Shown here in pieces: positions 7,249-11,506 of a stretch of DNA of 11,506 nucleotides. The notes under the pieces were generated by a model. That model was not told where the DNA came from. It saw only the letters and a program-made list of their open reading frames with translations, and made no database searches. Source of the DNA: Synergistaceae bacterium (GTDB taxonomy: Bacteria; Synergistota; Synergistia; Synergistales; Synergistaceae). A program made the position numbers and the translations under genes. The stretch is from contig JAISLO010000169.1 in NCBI GenBank assembly GCA_031290815.1, forward strand, positions 1 through 11,506, read 5' to 3'. Numbering within the stretch: position 1 is the stretch's first letter; every line of letters begins with the position of its first letter.

Positions 7249-7913
7249 TGCGAGATGGCTATCGGAAACGGCTTGAGACCCTGCACACTGAGCTCATCCG
7301 AATGGGCGCGCTCTGCGAGGAAGCCATAGCGAGCGCGGCCAGGGGATTGCTGGACGAGCTTCCCGAATACCGGGAGAAGGCCATCAAGCTGGAGAGCGAG
7401 ATCGACGCTTACGAGCGTGAAATAGAGGCGCTCTGCGTCAAGCTGCTGTTCCGCGAACAGCCGGTAGCGGGCGACCTGAGACAGATCACGTCGGCTCACA
7501 AGATAATAACCGACATGGAGAGGATAGGCGACCAGGCCGCCGACATAGCGGAGATATCGGCCTTCATGATTGGCAGCTCCGTCAAGAGTGACATTCACAT
7601 AGCCGACATGGCCAAGGCCACCATAAATATGCTGTCTGACAGCGTCGATTCGTTCGTGGCGGGCGATCTCGAAAAGGCCAGAGGGGTCATCGAGAGCGAC
7701 GACATAGTCGACGGACTGTTCAGCAAGGTCAAGGGAGAGCTGATAAACTCCATCGCCAGCAACCCTCAGCTCGGCGAGGACTGTTTGGATCTCCTGATGA
7801 TAGCGAAATACCTGGAGCGCATAGGCGATCACGCCGTAAACATAGCGGAGTGGGTCGTCTACTCCATCACCGGCGAGAGGAAGGGCGCGTATGATCTACC
7901 TAGTGGAGGATGA
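7248..7913 (+). CDS. phoU: Phosphate transport regulator PhoU
   Basis: PhoU is a cytoplasmic helical protein that couples the Pst transporter to the PhoR sensor and represses Pho signalling when phosphate is ample. The 221-aa chain has two tandem three-helix repeats, each with the metal-binding signature: DMERIGD at 89-95 with Asp99, and ERIGD at 190-194 followed by HAVNIAE. Length and both motifs are normal. GGGAGG at 7234-7239 lies 8 nt before the ATG, which overlaps the pstB stop by one base. Its 3' end overlaps phoB by 23 nt. The position between pstB and the two-component pair fits the role of linking transport to signalling. Confidence 0.96.
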   Translation: MRDGYRKRLETLHTELIRMGALCEEAIASAARGLLDELPEYREKAIKLESEIDAYEREIEALCVKLLFREQPVAGDLRQITSAHKIITDMERIGDQAADIAEISAFMIGSSVKSDIHIADMAKATINMLSDSVDSFVAGDLEKARGVIESDDIVDGLFSKVKGELINSIASNPQLGEDCLDLLMIAKYLERIGDHAVNIAEWVVYSITGERKGAYDLPSGG

Positions 7914-8565
7914 CGACAGCATAAGGGAACTGGTCGCCTACACTCTTCAGAACACAGGTTTCGAGGCCCTCGGATTTTCATGCGGAAGCGACTTTTGGGC
8001 AGCCGTGAAACAGAGGCTGCCCTCCCTGGCTCTCCTCGACATAATGCTGCCGGGCGAGGACGGTCTCGCTATCTTAAAGCGGCTGCGGGGATCGCCTGGC
8101 ACGGCGAAACTGCCCGTTATGATGCTGACCGCGAAGGGCACGGAGTTCGACAGAGTGCTTGGGCTCGATCTCGGGGCGGACGACTACCTGCCAAAACCGT
8201 TCGGCATGATGGAGATGGTGGCCAGGGTCAAAAATCTGCTTCGGCGCTCCGGCGCAGGCGAATCGAAAAACGAGTACAACATCGAAGGGCTGTCCGTCAG
8301 CGTTCCCAAGCACGCGGCCTCGATCGACGGGGAGGAGATATCTCTCACCCTGAAGGAGTTCGATCTGCTCGTCTACTTGATGAGCAACGCCGGAATAGTC
8401 CTGACCAGGGATCAGATACTCTCCTCGGTGTGGGATTACGATTTCGGCGGGGAGACGCGGACCGTGGACGTGCACATCAGGACTCTGAGAAGCAAGCTGG
8501 GCGGACTCGGCGGATTGATACAGACCGTTAGGGGCGTGGGGTACAGAATAGGAGGCGCGCGTTGA
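7891..8565 (+). CDS. phoB: OmpR-family response regulator, PhoB/PhoP type
   Basis: This 224-aa transcription regulator should be phosphorylated by the adjacent histidine kinase and bind Pho boxes. The receiver domain (about 1-118) shows the acidic pair Glu6-Asp7, phosphoacceptor Asp50 in LLDIMLPG, Thr80 in MLTAKG and Lys102 in DDYLPKPF. The winged-helix domain (about 127-222) has the OmpR-family pattern LTLKEFDLLVYL and ends with VRGVGYRI. The ATG lies inside phoU and has AGAGGAAGGG at 7876-7885 as its ribosome binding site. The stop overlaps the kinase start (TTGA). The Pho assignment rests on the operon rather than on sequence alone. Feedback control of the whole operon through the 3590-3649 repeats is inferred. 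Confidence 0.93.
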   Translation: MIYLVEDDDSIRELVAYTLQNTGFEALGFSCGSDFWAAVKQRLPSLALLDIMLPGEDGLAILKRLRGSPGTAKLPVMMLTAKGTEFDRVLGLDLGADDYLPKPFGMMEMVARVKNLLRRSGAGESKNEYNIEGLSVSVPKHAASIDGEEISLTLKEFDLLVYLMSNAGIVLTRDQILSSVWDYDFGGETRTVDVHIRTLRSKLGGLGGLIQTVRGVGYRIGGAR

Positions 8566-10247
8566 GGAGGAGAATTCTGGTCTTCACATGTCTGCTTTCA
8601 GCGGCGGCAATAGTGCTGACGGCTGTTTTGATACACATGGCGGTGTATCGCGGGTTCTCCGAGAGGATGAGCCGCGAGATGGAGACCGAGTGCGATCTCA
8701 TAGTGTCGGCGGTGAATCTGTCCGGCATCGAGTACCTCAGGTCCATTCAGAAGCTCGGCTCAGCGCCGAGGATAACCCTGATCGACCGGGACGGAAGCGT
8801 GCTCTTCGACAATGGCTGGGATGCGTCCTCCATGGAGAATCACATGGACAGGCCAGAGGTGAGGATGGCCGTAGAGCAGGGTGTCGGCGAGGACGCGAGG
8901 TTTTCGGCGACGATCAGCAAGCGGACGTTTTACAGGGCTACGAAACTCGGCGACGGAAAGGTGCTGCGCGTCGCCATGACGACCGACAGCGTATTCGCCC
9001 CCATTCCGCGCCTGACGCTGATAACCCTGGCGATAGCCGCGGCAGTCTTCGCGGCGGCGGTCGTCATCGGGACCAGGGTGACGAGGCGGATCGTCGAGCC
9101 GATAAACATGCTGGACCTCGACAGGCCGGAGGAGAACACCGTATATGGCGAGCTCGCCCCGCTCCTCTCCCGAATGAAGAGGCAGAACGACATAATAGCC
9201 AAGCAGATGGACGAGATACGGCAGAGGCAGATAGAGTTTTCCACTATGACCGATAACATGCGGGAGGGGATGCTATTGCTGGACTGCGAGGCTCGCGTGT
9301 TGTCGTGCAACAGGAGCGCGCTCGAACTTCTTCGCGCGAACTACGCCAGCCCGGTCGGCCATGCCGCGCTTACGCTCAACAGAAGCGAGCCTTTTTACAG
9401 CGCTGTGGAACGCGCGCTGGCCGGAATTCCGTCGGAGGAGAAGCTCTCCGCCTCCGAGAAGCGTCTGCAGGTGATGGCGAACCCGGTCAGGGATGGGGAC
9501 GTAATATGCGGCGCTGTCGTTCTTCTCTTGGACGTGACGGAGCGGGAGGACAGGGAGAGGCTGCGCCGCGAGTTCACGGCAAACGTCTCCCATGAGCTGA
9601 GGACGCCGCTGACCGTCATATCGGGATACGCCGAGATCATCGCGAACGGAGTCGCCAATGGCGAGGACATTCCGCGTTTTGCCGGAAACATTTACGACGA
9701 GACACAGCGCCTGATAGCCATGGTCGGCGACATAATGACGCTGTCGAGGCTGGACGAGGGAGCGGGATCTTCTCCTCGGGAGAGGACGGACCTGGACGAG
9801 CTCGTCCGGGCATCCATCCAGAGGACAAGCGAAATGGCCGGCGGAATGAGTGTGAAGGTGAGCTACGAGGGAGAGACCGTCGAGATCATTGGAGTGAGGC
9901 AGATTCTCGACGAAGCGATCATTAACGTCATTGACAACGCTATAAAGTACAACGTGGAGGGCGGATCCGTCAGCGTTACGCTCAAAAAACTGACAAACGA
10001 CGCTGGAAAACCGGCGGAGGCCGTGCTCTGCGTCGCCGACACCGGCATAGGCATACCCCCGGACGAACAGGAGCGCGTCTTCGAACGCTTCTATCGCGTC
10101 GACAGGAGCAGGCGCGGAGCCGTCCAAGGGACGGGGCTGGGCCTCTCGATAGTGAAACACGCCGTAAAACTCCACGACGGCAAGATCGAAGTGAAGAGCG
10201 ACGGCAAACACGGATCGTCAGTCATCCTCAGGTTCCCCGCAGCGTAA
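8562..10247 (+). CDS. phoR: PhoR-type sensor histidine kinase
   Basis: This inner-membrane kinase has 561 aa. Transmembrane segment 1 covers about residues 4-27. An extracytoplasmic Cache/PDC-like domain spans about 28-149, with the SVLFDN...MENHMDRPEV pattern of PhoR sensors in Firmicutes-like bacteria. Segment 2 is at about 151-172, followed by a linker with DLDRPEENTVYGEL in place of a clear HAMP and then a coiled linker. A PAS domain lies at about 226-325. The HisKA site is His344 in NVSHELRTPL. The ATPase domain has an N box (Asn455, Asn459), G1 DTGIGIP at 493-499 and G2 GTGLGLS at 523-529. The TTG start at 8562 is supported by GGAGG at 8551-8555 and the overlap with the phoB stop. It should phosphorylate and dephosphorylate PhoB under PhoU/Pst control. 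Confidence 0.94.
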   Translation: MRRRILVFTCLLSAAAIVLTAVLIHMAVYRGFSERMSREMETECDLIVSAVNLSGIEYLRSIQKLGSAPRITLIDRDGSVLFDNGWDASSMENHMDRPEVRMAVEQGVGEDARFSATISKRTFYRATKLGDGKVLRVAMTTDSVFAPIPRLTLITLAIAAAVFAAAVVIGTRVTRRIVEPINMLDLDRPEENTVYGELAPLLSRMKRQNDIIAKQMDEIRQRQIEFSTMTDNMREGMLLLDCEARVLSCNRSALELLRANYASPVGHAALTLNRSEPFYSAVERALAGIPSEEKLSASEKRLQVMANPVRDGDVICGAVVLLLDVTEREDRERLRREFTANVSHELRTPLTVISGYAEIIANGVANGEDIPRFAGNIYDETQRLIAMVGDIMTLSRLDEGAGSSPRERTDLDELVRASIQRTSEMAGGMSVKVSYEGETVEIIGVRQILDEAIINVIDNAIKYNVEGGSVSVTLKKLTNDAGKPAEAVLCVADTGIGIPPDEQERVFERFYRVDRSRRGAVQGTGLGLSIVKHAVKLHDGKIEVKSDGKHGSSVILRFPAA

Positions 10248-10264
10248 AACCGAAACGATAAAGC

Positions 10265-10287
10265 GCCCCCCGGCTCGGCCAGGGGGC
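10265..10287 (+). terminator. Hairpin terminator after phoR
   Basis: GCCCCC at 10265-10270 pairs with GGGGGC at 10282-10287, with GGC/GCC closing a TCG loop inside, and the downstream bases are TTCT. The stem is strong but the T tract is short. It lies 17 bases after the phoR stop and fits the operon end. Confidence 0.7.
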
Positions 10288-10324
10288 TTCTAAAGTTTGA
10301 CAAATCCGGTTAGCGTTTAAGACA

Positions 10325-10353
10325 TTGACGCTTTTCAGCGGAATTAGTATACT
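10325..10353 (+). promoter_or_regulatory. Near-consensus sigma70 promoter
   Basis: TTGACG at 10325-10330 and TATACT at 10348-10353 are separated by exactly 17 bp; each matches 5 of 6 consensus bases. A second TTGACA at 10297-10302 has only poor -10 matches. Transcription would start near 10360 and read into the 10481 ORF through a leader of about 110 bases. Confidence 0.65.
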
Positions 10354-10404
10354 TATTTATCGGAAATCGAATTCCGCCTGCAGGATGTAAGTTTAAGCCC
10401 AAAT

Positions 10405-10463
10405 ACATTCGAATGTGAATGCCAGAGAGTCAGGGATTACTGTATTTAGATTGGGAGGCATTC
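10405..10463 (+). promoter_or_regulatory. Leader with mutually exclusive stems over a ribosome binding site
   Basis: ACATTCGAATGT at 10405-10416 is a perfect 12-bp palindrome. GAATGCC at 10417-10423 is exactly complementary to GGCATTC at 10457-10463, extendable to 9 bp with one G-T pair (10415-10423 with 10457-10465). The second stem would cover the end of the GGGAGG at 10453-10458 and shares two bases with the palindrome when extended. Translational control is an inference. Confidence 0.35.
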
Positions 10464-10467
10464 GCTG

Positions 10468-10500
10468 ATGTATAATAAAAATGAAAAGAACTCATTATAA
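10468..10500 (+). CDS. Ten-codon reading frame with good ribosome binding site
   Basis: ATG at 10468 lies 9 nt after GGGAGG (10453-10458) and encodes MYNKNEKNSL before a stop. It overlaps the start of the 153-aa ORF in another frame. It may be a leader peptide, the remnant of an N-terminus separated from the next ORF by a frameshift, or chance. The site strength is the only support. Confidence 0.25.
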   Translation: MYNKNEKNSL

Positions 10501-10942
10501 TTGGGTGATTTTCGGCGGGTTAAACATAGACTTGGGATATATGAAAAAAGATTCGAATTTTTTTGATTTGCTATATTCGATTTTTGACTTCGATAGATTC
10601 AAGGACAAATTGGAAGATCATTATGAAGGACCTGTCCTTTGGAGGGCCGCAGAAACTAAAAAAACTGAGGATGGCGGAGTCGGAAGCGATGACGACACGG
10701 TTGAGGGAGCATCTACAATTACGCTTCTGTCCGAGTATATTATTTGCGAAAAGCCTTACGACAATGGGGAGATATCGGGTGTTGCAGCGCCGCATTGGCG
10801 TTTTAGTTCGCTCCGGGAATTTCTTCAGGGGGCCGATAAGGGCCAGTTTCTCGAATACTTCTACCCAGAAGAAAGAAGCGCGATAGCTCCCCAGGATTTA
10901 TTGGAGTCGCGGTATTTTAAAAACCTTGTCGATAACGGTTGA
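10481..10942 (+). CDS. Hypothetical protein, unrecognised, possibly a broken gene
   Basis: I do not recognise this 153-aa protein. It is acidic and aromatic-rich, with a DFDRFKDKLEDHYEG segment near residues 36-50, a low-complexity acidic stretch near 62-74 (EDGGVGSDDDTVEG) and a Trp/Phe-rich second half (PHWRFSSLREFL). There is no signal peptide or membrane segment. The ATG at 10481 has no ribosome binding site of its own; the only good one (10453-10458) serves the 10-codon frame, and a stop at 10466-10468 closes the frame upstream. Base composition is more AT-rich than in the pst-pho genes. It is either translated by coupling to the small frame or is part of a decayed gene. Confidence 0.45.
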   Translation: MKRTHYNWVIFGGLNIDLGYMKKDSNFFDLLYSIFDFDRFKDKLEDHYEGPVLWRAAETKKTEDGGVGSDDDTVEGASTITLLSEYIICEKPYDNGEISGVAAPHWRFSSLREFLQGADKGQFLEYFYPEERSAIAPQDLLESRYFKNLVDNG

Positions 10943-11237
10943 TGGCGGGAAGAATATAGTTCTCAGCTTCGACCATTTTCCCGTTCACGCTTACCAAACC
11001 TCTCCAAGCAGCTTGGGCCTGGCGGATAAATTCGCCGTCAGGGCGGATGGCAATAGCTTGAACGTCATCGGCGCGGCGGTTACGGATAGCGGCATAATCA
11101 AACTTCAGCTTGAGGAAGAGATAAAACTGGGACAAATAATCGATGTCGCGTATAAACCAATTATCTCAACGGACACTGACGGAATAGGATTTCCATTCAG
11201 AAGAACGTTGCTGAGGTCTCTTAAAAATATTTGTTAA
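10926..11237 (+). pseudogene. Fragment resembling a SwmB/Ig-like surface-protein repeat
   Basis: The frame opens at TTG 10926, overlapping the end of the 153-aa ORF by 17 bases, and encodes up to 103 aa. There is no well-placed ribosome binding site. Residues about 5-78 follow the pattern of SwmB-type beta-sandwich repeats of large surface proteins: DGGKNIVLSFD, then FAVRADGNSLNVIGAA, then IIKLQLEEEIKLGQ and IDVAYKP. Such repeats normally sit in tandem inside long secreted proteins; here there is one copy, with no signal peptide and an unrelated C-terminal end (RRTLLRSLKNIC). I read it as a displaced or eroded piece of a larger gene. The family match is from pattern memory, not a search. Confidence 0.4.
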
Positions 11238-11405
11238 CTCCTTGTCTTTACCAACCGCCTATACATGCGTATGTGATCTTCTTATTAATTACGTATAAAT
11301 GCCTATTTACATGAATACCTCACTTGGTGTTAATATGTTACGTTCGATGATATTGCCCGGTGAGTTTTCTGTCGTCGGAGGATTAGTACCCACATTTCGC
11401 AGTTG
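11238..11405. other. AT-rich stretch with no recognisable gene
   Basis: No reading frame of useful length, no convincing promoter or terminator, and no direct repeat array is visible here. Together with the weak frame to its right it forms about 270 bases without a supported gene. Composition is clearly more AT-rich than the pst-pho operon. Confidence 0.5.
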
Positions 11406-11506
11406 TTATTTTGGCCGTATTATTTTCGTGAAGAGGTCTTGAGAGTATCCACAAATGTAAACTTGCTCGTCGAAGCCGGACCAGCGAATCATTTTCACTA
11501 CATCCT
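11406..11506 (-). CDS. Possible 3' end of a gene entering from the right edge
   Basis: On the minus strand the frame is open from the window edge to TAA at 11406-11408, giving about 33 codons that end in DLFTKIIRPK. The amino-acid mix (WSGFDEQVYICGYS) looks protein-like, but 33 open codons are expected fairly often by chance. I do not recognise a family. Confidence 0.2.
   Translation of the reverse strand, partial: DVVKMIRWSGFDEQVYICGYSQDLFTKIIRPK

Noticed and set aside
9273..10211. Long minus-strand open frame (312 codons) opposite phoR
   Set aside because: It is antisense to the histidine kinase core with all its motifs intact; no ribosome binding site or recognisable family.
10471..10476. 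TATAAT as a second promoter -10 directly before the 153-aa ORF
   Set aside because: No acceptable -35 lies 16-18 bp upstream, and initiation there would leave almost no leader or ribosome binding site.
11255..11310. Short palindrome-like words (TACGTA, CATGCGTATG) in the right-hand AT-rich region
   Set aside because: They are short or imperfect, not repeated, and occur at a frequency expected by chance.

Overview
The window looks like a high-GC chromosomal segment of a diderm anaerobe. It uses many ATA (Ile) and AGG (Arg) codons, has strong GGAGG-type ribosome binding sites, and its PstS signal peptide lacks a lipobox. Synergistota (Synergistaceae) is my best guess, inferred from protein flavour and codon use only.

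Layout: (1) 1-3125, + strand: a SNF2-family helicase, open at the left window edge, overlapping (ATGA) a SWIM zinc-finger protein; the two probably act together on DNA. (2) 3226-3525, - strand: a small membrane-anchored protein with an acidic, tyrosine-rich tail. (3) 3526-3706: a divergent control region with TTTACA-type repeats that look like a Pho box. (4) 3707-10247, + strand: a complete phosphate module in one run, pstS-pstC-pstA-pstB-phoU-phoB-phoR, with stop/start overlaps from pstA onward and a hairpin-rich gap between pstS and pstC. A GC-rich hairpin (10265-10287) closes it. (5) 10288-11506: a visibly more AT-rich region with a near-consensus promoter, a foldable leader, a 10-codon reading frame, an unrecognised 153-aa ORF, a fragment resembling a SwmB/Ig-like surface-protein repeat, and about 270 bases with little recognisable content. 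This end looks accessory or eroded.

How the parts work together: PstS should capture phosphate in the periplasm, PstC/PstA form the channel and PstB powers it. PhoU and the PhoR-PhoB two-component pair read transport status and should control the operon through the repeats before pstS. The most unusual feature is PstS itself: both lobe-forming halves are present once and carry the expected binding motifs, but in swapped order, so it reads as a circular permutation of the classical protein.
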